Below, in pieces: positions 44,702 to 53,579 of a stretch of 64,000 nucleotides of DNA. The number at the start of each line of letters is the position of its first letter. Within the stretch, counting starts at the first letter, position 1. Origin of the DNA: Desulfarculaceae bacterium (GTDB lineage Bacteria; Desulfobacterota; Desulfarculia; Desulfarculales; Desulfarculaceae); NCBI GenBank assembly GCA_021737145.1, contig JAIPEN010000005.1:186001-250000 (forward strand), in the 5' to 3' direction. The translations under genes and the position numbers were made by a program. The notes beneath the pieces are model-generated. The model ran no database searches and was not told the origin of the DNA. It saw only the letters and a list, made by a program, of their open reading frames with translations.

Positions 44702-47700
44702 GATGCTTCGCCTCCTCCACCTTGACCACATCGACCATGAAGGCCTTGTACTCCGGGGCCATGGTGTTGGCGTCGCCCACCGTGGGGGTGAGCAGGTTGG
44801 CGCTGTCCCCGGCGTCGGGCGGAAAGCGCCAGCCGTAGTTGAAGGTCATGCCCACCTGGTGCACCGGCTTGCCCTGCACCTGGAAGGGCCGCAGGCGATA
44901 GGTGACCATGGCCACGCAGTCCACCGCGCCCCGCTTGGACAGCACCCTCACCTTGTCGCCGTTGTCGATGCCCTTGGCCTCGGCCAGCTCCCGGCTTATC
45001 TCCACGTAGGCCTGGGGCATGGCCTCGGTGAGCCAGGACATCCAGCGAGTGATGGCCCCGGTGCACCAGTGCTCGGTGGCGGTGTAGGTGGAGCAGACAA
45101 TGGGGAACTTGGGATCATTGATGGCGTAAGGATCGGCCGCGCCCTTGAACAGCTTAACCGCCGGGTTGATGCGCTGGCCGGACATGGGGTTGCCGGGCAG
45201 GGGGCTTTCCACCGGCTCGTAGTGCTCCGGGAAGGGGCCCTCCACCAGACCGGGGCCGAAGATGGAGGACACCCCGTGGGGCTTCATGATAAAGGGCAGC
45301 TTGCCCTTTTGCCGGTTGGCCATGGGCGGCCAGGGCCCGTCGGGCACGTCGCCCACCCAGCGGCCGTCCTTCCAGGCGATCAGGGGCCGAGCCGGGTTGT
45401 AGGGCCGTCCCGCCGGGTCCACCGAGGCCCGGTTGTAGAGCACCCGCCGGTTAACCGGCCAGCACCAGGCCCACTGGGAGTAGAGCCCCAGGCCGGTGGG
45501 GTCGGCCTTGCCCCGCCGGGCCGAGAGGTTCTCGCCCGCCAGGTTGAACATGCCGGTGTAGAGCCAGTTGCCCGCCGAGGTCTTGCCGTCGTCGGTGAGC
45601 AGGCCGAACGAGGGCACGGTCTGGCCCTTCTTGTAGGCCTTGCCCTTGATGGTCGCATCTTCCAGGAAAAAGCCGTTGATGGCCTTGGCCGTGGCCAGGG
45701 GATCAAAGCCGCCCTTGCCGTCGCCGTAATCCCAATACAGGTCTTGGATGGGTTCGGGCGCGGTTCCGCCTTCCTTTTTATATAGCTCCTTTAGCTTGGC
45801 CACCAAGCGGTAGACCATGTCCCCCACCGCTATGGCCTGGCCCGGCGGCTGGGCGGCCACGTACTTCCACTGCACCCAGCGGCCGCTGTTGGTCAGGGAG
45901 CCTGACTTTTCAATGGAGGCCGCGGCAGGCAGCAAAAACACCTCGGTCTTTATCTGGCCAGGGTCCATGCCCGGCGCGTGCCAAAAGGACGGCGTCTCGT
46001 TGTCAAAGATATTTGCGTGCACCAGCCAGTCCAGCTTGCCCAGGGCCTGGCGCACCTTGCCCGCGTTGGGCATGCTGCAGGCCGGGTTCTGGGCCAGGCA
46101 GATATAGCCCTTCATCTTGCCCTCGTACATGAGGTCAAAGGTATTCATGATGGAGGTGTTCTGCCCCACATCCAGCTTGGGCACGTGGCTGTAGCAAAAG
46201 TCGTTGTCTTGGGTGGCCGCGTCGCGGTACCAGGACTTGAGCAGGCTCACGATGTACTTGGAGTAGTTTCCCCACCAGTTGGCCGACTGTGGCTCGTCGC
46301 TCTTTGGCGTGCAGGTCTGGATGTAGCTGTTCAAGTCGGGCATGGCCACGTTGGGCGCCTTCATGTACCCGGGCAGGATGTGGTAGAGGATGCAGTGGTC
46401 GGTGGAGCCCTGCACGTTGGGCTCGCCGCGCAGGGCGTTCACCCCGCCCCCGCACACCCCTATGTTGCCCAGCAAGAGCTGGATGATGGCCATGGTGCGG
46501 ATGTTCTGGGTGCCCACCGTGTGCTGGGTCCAGCCCAGGGCGTACATGATGGTGCCCGCCTTGTCGGCCTTGCCGGTGGCGGTGTACATCTCGTAGACCG
46601 CCTTCAAGTCCTCCACGGGGGTGCCGGTGATGGAGCTGACCTTGTCCAGGTCGTAGCGGCCATAGTGCTTTTGCAGCAGGCGCAGCACGCAGCGGGGGTC
46701 TTTCAGGGTGGGGTCCTTTTTCACCACCCCGCCCGCGTCTTTCTGGAAAGACCAGGTGGCCTTGTCATACTTGCGGGCCGTGGCGTCGTAGCCGCTGAAC
46801 AGGCCGTCCGAGAAACTGAAGCCCTGGTCCACCAGGAAAGCGCCGTTGGTGTAGTTGACCACGTAATCCTGGAAGAACTTCCGGTTCGCCAGGATGTAGT
46901 TAATCATGCCGCCCAAGAAGGCTATGTCCGTGCCCGAGCGCAGGGAGGCGTGAAAATCCGCCCGGGCCGAGGTGCGGGTGAAACGGGGGTCCACGTGGAT
47001 GATCTTGGCCCCGTTTTTCTTCTTGGCCCGAAGCACCCACTTGAAGCTGATGGGATGGTTCTCGGCCGCGTTGCTGCCCATGATCAGAACGCAATCACTG
47101 TTGATGATGTCGATCCAGTGATTGGTCATGGCCCCTCGTCCGAACGACTCTCCCAGAGCCGCTACCGTGGGGCTGTGTCAGACCCGGGCTTGATGGTCAA
47201 TGTGCACCAGGCCCAGGGCGCGGGCCATGGTGGTGATGAGCCAGCACTCCTCGTTGTCCACCTTGGACGAGCCCATGTGGCCGATGGTCTCCAAGCGGTT
47301 GACCACCTGGCCCTGGGCGTTCTTGTACATGAAGTCCTGGTCGCGCACCGACTTGATGTTGCGGGCCATCTTTTCCACGGCCCAGTCCCAGTCCTTTACC
47401 TCCCACTCGGTGCCAAAAGGCCGCCGATAGAGCACCTTGGCGAGGCGGTGCTGGTTGTGGTCGCTCATCTGGAACATGGCCGCGCCCTTGGCGCACAGGG
47501 AGCCCTCGCTGATGGGATGGTCCGGGTCTCCCTCGATGTTGATGATCTGGCCGGTCTTTTGGTCGGTGGAGCAAAGCAGGCCGCAGGACACCGAGCAGTA
47601 GTAGCAGGTGGAGATGGTGGTTCGGGCGGTCTTGATGCGTCCGGCCTTGCTCAGGTCGCGGGCATGTGCTTGGAGAGCGCCCAGGGGTATGCCCAGGCTG

Positions 47701-47768
47701 GACAGGGCCAGCCCTCCGGCCAATGCGCCGCTGGCCCCCAAAAACTGACGCCGAGTGAATTTAGGCAA
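44691..47768 (-). CDS. fdhA: Selenocysteine-containing periplasmic formate dehydrogenase, catalytic subunit
   Basis: The gene spans two open parts joined by an in-frame UGA at 47178-47180, read as selenocysteine at residue 197, for 1025 residues in total. A twin-arginine signal (FTRRQFLGASG) starts the protein. A 4Fe-4S motif follows (CYYCSVSCGLLC). The Sec site reads ARV-U-HSPTVAALGESFGRGAM, the classic context in molybdenum/tungsten formate dehydrogenases. The rest shows the molybdopterin domains (SDCVLIMGSNAAENHP, YALGWTQHTVGTQN) and the C-terminal dinucleotide-binding domain. It oxidises formate to CO2 in the periplasm with FdhB. A TTGACA box about 95 bp upstream may be its promoter. Confidence 0.95.
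47178..47180 (-). other. UGA selenocysteine codon of fdhA
   Basis: The TGA is followed without a break by the conserved HSPTVAALGESFGRGA block in the same frame, so it must be decoded. The bases just downstream (GC-rich, containing GGCTCTGGG) could form the hairpin needed by SelB, but I could not verify a proper SECIS fold by eye. The host must therefore have selA, selB, selC and selD elsewhere. Confidence 0.93.
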
Positions 47769-47884
47769 AAGGTCCTCCCTCGGGTCTTGATGGTTTTTAT
47801 TGGTAATTCTCGGGGGCTGAATCTCAGAAGTCGCCGTAGCCTAGAATCCCTTGCCGCCCCTTGTCAAGCTGGCGGGCGCGCGGC

Positions 47885-49255
47885 TCATGCCGCCTGAAAG
47901 CAGTTCAGCAGCTCGTCCACTCCGGACAGCCGTTCCAGCCCGGCCAGCAGGCGCAGGGACCCGGCAATCTGTTCCTGGCTCAGCACCCGGGAGCAGCAAT
48001 CGCGATACTTGGCCTCGAACTCGGCCGGGCTCATGGGGTTGTCGGGCGAGCCTTTGGCCTTGTCCACCTGGGCCGAGAGCACCTCGCCTCCGGTCAGGCT
48101 GATCTCCACCCGGGCCGGGCCGAAATCGCCCGCATCGGCCCAGGCCGCCGGACCCGGGCGACGCTCGCACAGGCCCACCAAACGCCGCACCTGGGGCCGC
48201 AGCACCGACTCGTCGCTGAACGAGGCCAGGCTCAGCTTGCCGTCGCACAGGGCCAGGGCCAGCACCCCCTCCAGGCTGAACTTGGCCTGCAAGCCGGTGC
48301 GGGGCTGGCGATGGATAAGAATCTGGTCGGCCAGGGCGTGGATGGTGCCGGCAATTCGCTCGATTTTCTCCGGTGCGCAGCGGGGGTCGGCGAACAGCTC
48401 CAGGGCCGCGTCGGCCGGTGGGTGGCTGAAGGCGCAGGAGGGGTGCTTCTTGATGATCAGGCCCGGCGACTCGATCTCATAAGGGCGGCCCAGCCTGGCC
48501 AGGATGGCCCCGCCGTCCACCGGCTCCCCGGCGGTGAACAGATGGAAAAAACCCAGGGGGGCTTCGAAGATGGCCGGGTCGCCGGTAAAGCCCTCGCGAG
48601 CCAGCAGGGCGGCCAGCAGGCCGTTTTGGGCCGCCTTGCCCGCGTGAAAAGGCTTGGCCATGGTGCCGAAGTTCTGTTGCAGGCCCCCGGCCTGGGAGGC
48701 TCCCAGGGCCAGGGCGTGACGCATTTGCGCTTCATCCAGGCCCAGCAGCCTGGCCGCGGCCACGGTGGCCCCCATGCCCCCCAGGGTGCAGGTGGAGTGC
48801 CAGCCGAGCTGGTAGTGCTTGGGGTTCATGCCGTAGGCCAGCTTGCAGGTCACCTCCACCCCCAGCACATAGGCCTCCAGCAGGGCGGCCCCGCTGGCTT
48901 TGGCCAGCTCGGCCGCGGCCAGGGCGGCGGGCAACACCGGCACCGAGGGATGGCCGTACATGGCCTGGTCCACGTCGTCGTAATCCAAGGCGTGGCCGGC
49001 CACCCCGTTGAGCAGGGCCGCGTTGAGGGCCCCGGTGCGGCCCTGGCGGCCGACCACCGTGGCCTGGGGTTCGCCGCCCTGGGCCAAAAGCACCCGCCCG
49101 GCCAGGCGCGCGGCCGGCTCTTGCGAGCCCCGGGCCATCACCCCCAGCAGGTCCATGCACAGCAGGCGGGCCCGGTCCAGCCCCTCTGAGCTCAGATCGG
49201 CCAGACCGGCCTTCAGCGCCCAGCCGGCCAGCTCCCTGGTGAACTCCTGCGGCAT
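47885..49255 (-). CDS. MmgE/PrpD-family protein
   Basis: The 456-aa protein has the MmgE/PrpD layout. The all-helical first domain has DYDDVDQAMYGHPSVPVLPAALA (motif YDDVD...GHPS) and HSTCTLGGMGATVAAARLLG. The second, smaller domain has HPSCAFSHPPADAA. Members include 2-methylcitrate dehydratase, cis-aconitate decarboxylase and other enzymes, so the reaction cannot be named. No methylcitrate cycle genes are adjacent. It is encoded just upstream of fdhA on the same strand, with a 116-bp gap that appears to hold a separate fdh promoter. Confidence 0.88.
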   Translation of the reverse strand: MPQEFTRELAGWALKAGLADLSSEGLDRARLLCMDLLGVMARGSQEPAARLAGRVLLAQGGEPQATVVGRQGRTGALNAALLNGVAGHALDYDDVDQAMYGHPSVPVLPAALAAAELAKASGAALLEAYVLGVEVTCKLAYGMNPKHYQLGWHSTCTLGGMGATVAAARLLGLDEAQMRHALALGASQAGGLQQNFGTMAKPFHAGKAAQNGLLAALLAREGFTGDPAIFEAPLGFFHLFTAGEPVDGGAILARLGRPYEIESPGLIIKKHPSCAFSHPPADAALELFADPRCAPEKIERIAGTIHALADQILIHRQPRTGLQAKFSLEGVLALALCDGKLSLASFSDESVLRPQVRRLVGLCERRPGPAAWADAGDFGPARVEISLTGGEVLSAQVDKAKGSPDNPMSPAEFEAKYRDCCSRVLSQEQIAGSLRLLAGLERLSGVDELLNCFQAA

Positions 49256-49364
49256 GATCCTCCCTGTTCCGCGCGGCCCCGCGGCCGGCAGGCGATTTCC
49301 CGGCTAATGTCCGAGACTGGCTCAATGTACCATTTGCCGCCCGCGCGCCCGATTATTTTTGGCC

Positions 49365-49382
49365 TTGCGCCCATGGGCGCAA
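49365..49382. repeat. Perfect 18-bp palindrome in divergent intergenic region
   Basis: TTGCGCCCATGGGCGCAA is a perfect 18-bp palindrome between the PrpD gene (minus) and the EAL/GGDEF gene (plus), about 110 bp from each start. It is not followed by a T-run on either strand, so an operator for one or both genes is more likely than a terminator. Confidence 0.5.
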
Positions 49383-49482
49383 ACTTCAATACATAGCCGC
49401 ACAAGTGTAACTTGCCTGTCATTTGGCCCGGCGACAATGGCATCTAAACAACCATACATTTGATTACGGGAGTCCAAGGACC

Positions 49483-51837
49483 ATGGCCAAGGCGGCACCG
49501 CGCACGGACAATTTTTTCCAAGGCCGAACCGGCAGCCGCCGCCCCAAATCGGCCCGCTCCTTCAGCTTCATGCAAGCTCCGGCCCACCAGGCCGCCCAGG
49601 AAGACCTGTCGCGGGGACGGGCCCTGGGCCTGTTGCTGGTGAGTCTGCCCAGCTTTATCCTCTTCCGCAAGCTCTTCGGCCAGGACATGGCCGAAAAGGT
49701 CATGGCTCAGCTGGGCGAGATTCTGCGCTCCGAGTGCAATGAATGCCTGAGCGGCTACCGGGCCCTGTATCTGGACCGGGCCGACGACAGCTCCTTCACC
49801 CTGCTTCTGCGCGACGGCGAGGGCCTTTCCCTGGACCTGCTGGCCAACCGGGCCCTGCAACTCAAGCTGGGCGCGCGCAACCGGCTCAACAAGCAGGTGA
49901 TGGGCCTCACCGGCCAGAGCCTCAGCCTCAACGTGGGCTACGCCCTGGTGGAGGACCGGGGAGGCAGCCTGGAAAACTCCGTGTACCAGGCCATCTGGGA
50001 CGCGCGCCAGATCGGCGAGGGCGCCCTGAGCTATAACCAGCTCTCGCTCATGAACGAGTTTCACGCCCTGATTACCGGGCCCCAGCTGCATGCGGTGTAT
50101 CAGCCCATCGTCGGCCTGTCCCGGGGCGAGGTGTTGGGCTGGGAGGCGCTGGCCCGGGGGCCGGAAGAGAGCCACTTCGCCCATCCTCAGATGATGTTCG
50201 AGTTCGCCGAGGAGGTGGGCAACCTGTTCAACCTGGAGCGGGCTTGCCGCCGGGCGGCGGTGGACGGCCTGGGAGGCCTGGAGCCGGAGCAAAAACTGTT
50301 TTTAAACATCCACCCCCAGACCGTGGGCGACCCGGACTTCAAGAACGGCGAAACCAAGCGCCTGCTGGCCCGTCACGGCCTCAAACCGGGCAACGTGGTC
50401 TTCGAGATCACCGAGCGCCACACCATCCGGGACTTCACCAACTTCCACCGCACCCTGGATCACTACCGCTCCCAGGGCTACCTGGTGGCCATAGACGACG
50501 CGGGCACCGGCTACTCCGGCCTGTCGCGCATGGCCCTTATCCGGCCCGACTACATCAAGGTGGACATGAGCCTGATCCACGGCATCGAGTCCAACCCGGT
50601 GCAGCGGGCCCTGATGGAAACCCTGGTCACCCTGGCCGAGCGCATCGGTTGCTTAGTGGTGGCCGAGGGCATCCAGACCGCCACTGAGTTTTCCTGCCTG
50701 TTGTCCATGGGGGTGCACTACGGCCAGGGCTTTCTCATCGCCCGGCCCCAAAGCCCCAAGCCACCGCCCTCTCCGGCGCTGGTTTACCGGCCCCGGCCCG
50801 TCCCTCGCGAGTTGGAGTGGAAGTGCTCCCTGCCGGTGGGCGAACTGCTGGAGTCCGCCCCGGCGGTCAACCCCACCGACCAGGTGCGCCAGGTAAAGGC
50901 CATGCTGGACGCCAGCCCCATCAGCGGGGTGGTGGTGGTGGAGGACGGCCAGCCCCAGGGGCTGGTGATGAGCCACCACCTGGACCGCCAGCTGGGCTCT
51001 TATTACGGCACGGCCCTGTATTATGAGCGGCCCGTAAGCCGGGTGATGGACAGCAACCCCCTGGTGGCCGAGGACAGCACTCCGGTGGAGGTGGTGGCCT
51101 CCAAGGCCATGAGCCGGGAGCGTTTCAAGGTCTACGACCACATCGTGGTCACCCGGCAGGGCCGCTTCCGGGGCGTGGTGAGCGTGCAGAAGATGCTCGA
51201 CGCCCTGGCCCGGGTGCAGGTGGAGATGGCCAAGGGAGCCAACCCCCTCACCGGCCTGCCCGGCGGCGTGGCCCTGGAGCAGGCCATCGAGCAGCGTTGC
51301 GGCCAAGGCCGCCACACCAGCCTGATCTACGTGGACCTGGACCATTTCAAGGTCTTCAACGATTCATACGGCTTTGACCAGGGCGACAAGATGCTCAACC
51401 TGCTGGCCCGCATCCTGGTGTGGGCGGCCAAACGCCACGGAGAGGCGCAAAGCATGGTCGGCCATGTGGGGGGCGACGATTTCGTGGTGCTCACCAGCCC
51501 CAACCGGGCCGAGAGGCTCTGCCGGGCGGTGGTGCGCTGCTTCCAGAGACTGGTGCCCGGGCTCTACAGCGAGGAGGACCGCAAGCGCGGCCACGTCCAG
51601 GCCAAGGGCCGCGACGGCCGCCTGGGCCGCTATCCCCTGGTGTCGGCGTCCCTGGGCATCGTTGATTGCCAGGGCTGCGTGGATCTGGGCGAGATCGGCC
51701 GCCGGGCCGCCGAGGTGAAACGCTACGCCAAGAGCCAGCCAGGCAACGTCTACGTGCGCGACCGCCGCAGCCCCCTGGGAATCAGCGAGGAAAACCCGTC
51801 CGAAACCACCCCTCCCGAGCCTAAAACATCCCCCTAG
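49483..51837 (+). CDS. Cyclic-di-GMP protein: EAL, CBS pair and GGDEF domains
   Basis: This 784-aa cytoplasmic protein starts at ATG 49483, after GGGAG and AAGGA; an in-frame upstream ATG at 49423 lacks support. The first 190 residues are a weak GGDEF-like domain. An EAL domain follows with catalytic motifs intact (WEALARGP, NIHP, FEITER, IDDAGTGYSG, KVD, AEGIQT, GFLIARP). Then comes a CBS pair (about 460-590) and a C-terminal GGDEF domain whose signature is GGDDF. The EAL part should hydrolyse c-di-GMP. The GGDDF variant may be active or may only bind GTP. The CBS pair suggests adenine-nucleotide control. It precedes the GAK operon but ends before that operon's own promoter. Confidence 0.92.
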   Translation: MAKAAPRTDNFFQGRTGSRRPKSARSFSFMQAPAHQAAQEDLSRGRALGLLLVSLPSFILFRKLFGQDMAEKVMAQLGEILRSECNECLSGYRALYLDRADDSSFTLLLRDGEGLSLDLLANRALQLKLGARNRLNKQVMGLTGQSLSLNVGYALVEDRGGSLENSVYQAIWDARQIGEGALSYNQLSLMNEFHALITGPQLHAVYQPIVGLSRGEVLGWEALARGPEESHFAHPQMMFEFAEEVGNLFNLERACRRAAVDGLGGLEPEQKLFLNIHPQTVGDPDFKNGETKRLLARHGLKPGNVVFEITERHTIRDFTNFHRTLDHYRSQGYLVAIDDAGTGYSGLSRMALIRPDYIKVDMSLIHGIESNPVQRALMETLVTLAERIGCLVVAEGIQTATEFSCLLSMGVHYGQGFLIARPQSPKPPPSPALVYRPRPVPRELEWKCSLPVGELLESAPAVNPTDQVRQVKAMLDASPISGVVVVEDGQPQGLVMSHHLDRQLGSYYGTALYYERPVSRVMDSNPLVAEDSTPVEVVASKAMSRERFKVYDHIVVTRQGRFRGVVSVQKMLDALARVQVEMAKGANPLTGLPGGVALEQAIEQRCGQGRHTSLIYVDLDHFKVFNDSYGFDQGDKMLNLLARILVWAAKRHGEAQSMVGHVGGDDFVVLTSPNRAERLCRAVVRCFQRLVPGLYSEEDRKRGHVQAKGRDGRLGRYPLVSASLGIVDCQGCVDLGEIGRRAAEVKRYAKSQPGNVYVRDRRSPLGISEENPSETTPPEPKTSP

Positions 51838-51861
51838 CGGCTGGAAAACATTGAGGACCAG

Positions 51862-51884
51862 GCCCGGGCCACCCAGCCCCGGGC
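51862..51884 (+). terminator. GC-rich hairpin after the EAL/GGDEF gene
   Basis: GCCCGGG (51862-51868) and CCCGGGC (51878-51884) form a 7-bp stem with a nine-base loop 24 bp after the stop codon. Only a short T stretch follows, so it is a weak terminator candidate. Confidence 0.4.
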
Positions 51885-51892
51885 AGGTGCGA

Positions 51893-51937
51893 TTTAACAC
51901 ATTCTTCACCCTATCGTAACAATCACCGCCGCATACT
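51893..51937 (+). promoter_or_regulatory. Candidate Pho box and -10 element of the GAK operon
   Basis: Three 7-bp units repeat at exactly 11-bp intervals: TTTAACA (51893-51899), CTTCACC (51904-51910) and CGTAACA (51915-51921), separated by CATT and CTAT. This is the geometry bound by PhoB-type regulators (7-bp direct repeats, 4-bp spacers). A -10-like CATACT follows 10 bp later (51932-51937), as expected when a Pho box replaces the -35. The transcript would have a leader of about 98 bases before ATG 52042. No consensus -35 is present, which fits an activator-dependent promoter. Confidence 0.6.
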
Positions 51938-52041
51938 GGAGATAGAGTAAAAACGGAATCAAGGTACGGGGTTAAGCACCCCTGAACGCAGGCGCCCGGA
52001 GCGAGACATTCCGGTTCGGGCGCAGAGGTGGAAAACATCCT

Positions 52042-53223
52042 ATGTCGGAAAACAAACCCATCCTCACCGCATGCTCCCCGGCCGCGCCGGATTTGAGCGC
52101 TTGGGAGCTGGCAAAGGCGGGCGAGGACATCAGCGAGGCGGACCAGGAAACCTATCTGTCCATTGTATCCACCGAGCTGACCCCCGAGCAGCGGGAGATG
52201 GTGATCACTCCCAGCGCGGTGTATCCCCGCCAAAAGGAGCTATTGGCCATCCACTGGCATCCCGAGTGGATTCCCATGGAGCTCATCGCCCGGCGCATCG
52301 AGGCCATGTTCCCCAATGTGGAGCAGAGCCTGATAATCCCCACCCAGCACAACCAGCTTCTCACCTGGGGCCAATACTCCGGGGTGGAGATCGATTGCTA
52401 CTCCTCTGGCTTCCAGCGCAAGGTGCAGCTGCTGTTGCACTTCAACACCTCCAAGCTGAACGAGGCCGGGGTGCTCAAGTCCATGCTGGCCCACACCTTC
52501 AAGTACCGCTCCAGCCAACTGCTTCAGTTCATGGCCACCATCGTGGAGCCTGCCTTTGAGGCGGACCTGGAAGAGGCGGTGATGACCACCGGGGCCGGCG
52601 AGGAAGTGGTGGCCTTCGTGCGCTTCTACACCGCCCGCCTGGGCAAGCTCATGGAGCTCTACGAGCAACAGACCCCGCCCACCATGATCAAGAACAAGCT
52701 CCTGACCGAGTACATCGAGGCCATGGGCCTCAGCCACCCGGGCATCAACCTGCGCCGGGCCCTGCTGCTGCTGAGCGCGGTCAAGAAGATCGTGAAGCGC
52801 AAGTTCTCCCTGGAATATTTTTACCGGGCCTCGGAGGTGATCGAGGAGACTCGCTCTTTGGGCGGCGGCGTGGTCATCCCACACCCCGAGCAGTTCTGGC
52901 CCATCCTGCTGGCCGACTACGACGTGGACGGCTACGAGGTGTGGAATCCCCAGTCGCGGGAATACACCGAGTTCCTCATCCGGGCCCTGACCCGCAAGAA
53001 CCGGGAAGGCTGCCTCAACGGCCGCGAGCTTCTGATCTTCATGGGCGACGACACCCATTTGTCGGTGAAAATCAAGGACCCGGAGCGGGTGGAGCACGCC
53101 AAGCTGGAACGCGAAGTGGGCCTGCAGCCCGCCTGGGACGAACTGGCCATCAGCAAGAGCCTGAGCCTGGCCAACGCCAGCCGGGCCCAAATCATCGAGC
53201 AATACCGCGCGCGCTTGGGCTAA
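52042..53223 (+). CDS. Unknown protein, first gene of the GAK operon
   Basis: I do not recognise this 393-aa protein. It is soluble, without signal peptide or membrane helix, and mixed alpha/beta. A distinctive stretch around residues 70-90 reads LLAIHWHPEWIPMELIARRI, with two histidines and two tryptophans; combined with nearby aspartates it could bind metal (inference). The middle is helical (HTFKYRSSQLLQFM, NLRRALLLLSAVKKI). Near the end come GGGVVIPHPEQFWPIL and ELLIFMGDDTHLSVK. It is the leader gene behind the Pho-box-like promoter, and the amphi-Trp gene follows after 38 bp. A role in the GAK pathway is inferred from position only. Confidence 0.75.
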   Translation: MSENKPILTACSPAAPDLSAWELAKAGEDISEADQETYLSIVSTELTPEQREMVITPSAVYPRQKELLAIHWHPEWIPMELIARRIEAMFPNVEQSLIIPTQHNQLLTWGQYSGVEIDCYSSGFQRKVQLLLHFNTSKLNEAGVLKSMLAHTFKYRSSQLLQFMATIVEPAFEADLEEAVMTTGAGEEVVAFVRFYTARLGKLMELYEQQTPPTMIKNKLLTEYIEAMGLSHPGINLRRALLLLSAVKKIVKRKFSLEYFYRASEVIEETRSLGGGVVIPHPEQFWPILLADYDVDGYEVWNPQSREYTEFLIRALTRKNREGCLNGRELLIFMGDDTHLSVKIKDPERVEHAKLEREVGLQPAWDELAISKSLSLANASRAQIIEQYRARLG

Positions 53224-53261
53224 GCCGCGCCGGCGGCGCACAAAAGCAAAGGCATCGAACC

Positions 53262-53549
53262 ATGACCGAGCAGATGGGACGCTTCAAACACCAGTCCATG
53301 CAGGACTCCCAGTCCATCGTCCGCTACCTCACCGCCTTGAAAGACGGCTTTGAAAACGGAGCCCTGGTCTTTTCCACCAATGGCAAGCGCCTGGTGCTCA
53401 AGCCCCAGGGCCTGGTGAACCTGGAAGTGGAGGCCAAGCGCAAGGGCGAAGGCATCAAGCTGAGCCTGAAGTTCCGCTGGACCGAGGAGGAGCCCGCCAC
53501 CGAAGAGGGCGGACAGCCTCTGCTCATAGAAACCTACAAAAGCAAATAA
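53262..53549 (+). CDS. Amphi-Trp domain protein
   Basis: A 95-aa protein that is essentially one amphi-Trp domain. A helix (QDSQSIVRYLTALKDGF) is followed by alternating hydrophobic/polar strands (GALVFSTNGKRLVLKPQG, LVNLEVEAKRKG) ending with the tryptophan-bearing LKFRWTEEE. The domain was defined in association with GAK-type gene clusters and also appears in archaea; its role is unknown, perhaps as a modified target or scaffold. The cluster contains a second amphi-Trp protein and a third protein with a similar N-terminus. Confidence 0.85.
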   Translation: MTEQMGRFKHQSMQDSQSIVRYLTALKDGFENGALVFSTNGKRLVLKPQGLVNLEVEAKRKGEGIKLSLKFRWTEEEPATEEGGQPLLIETYKSK

Positions 53550-53579
53550 GGCCCATCCCATGCCAGAGGCGTTCGGCTC

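Noticed and set aside
47178..47768. A separate small Tat-exported protein upstream of a formate dehydrogenase gene
   Set aside because: The reading frame continues through UGA with conserved formate dehydrogenase sequence, so it is the N-terminus of one selenoprotein.
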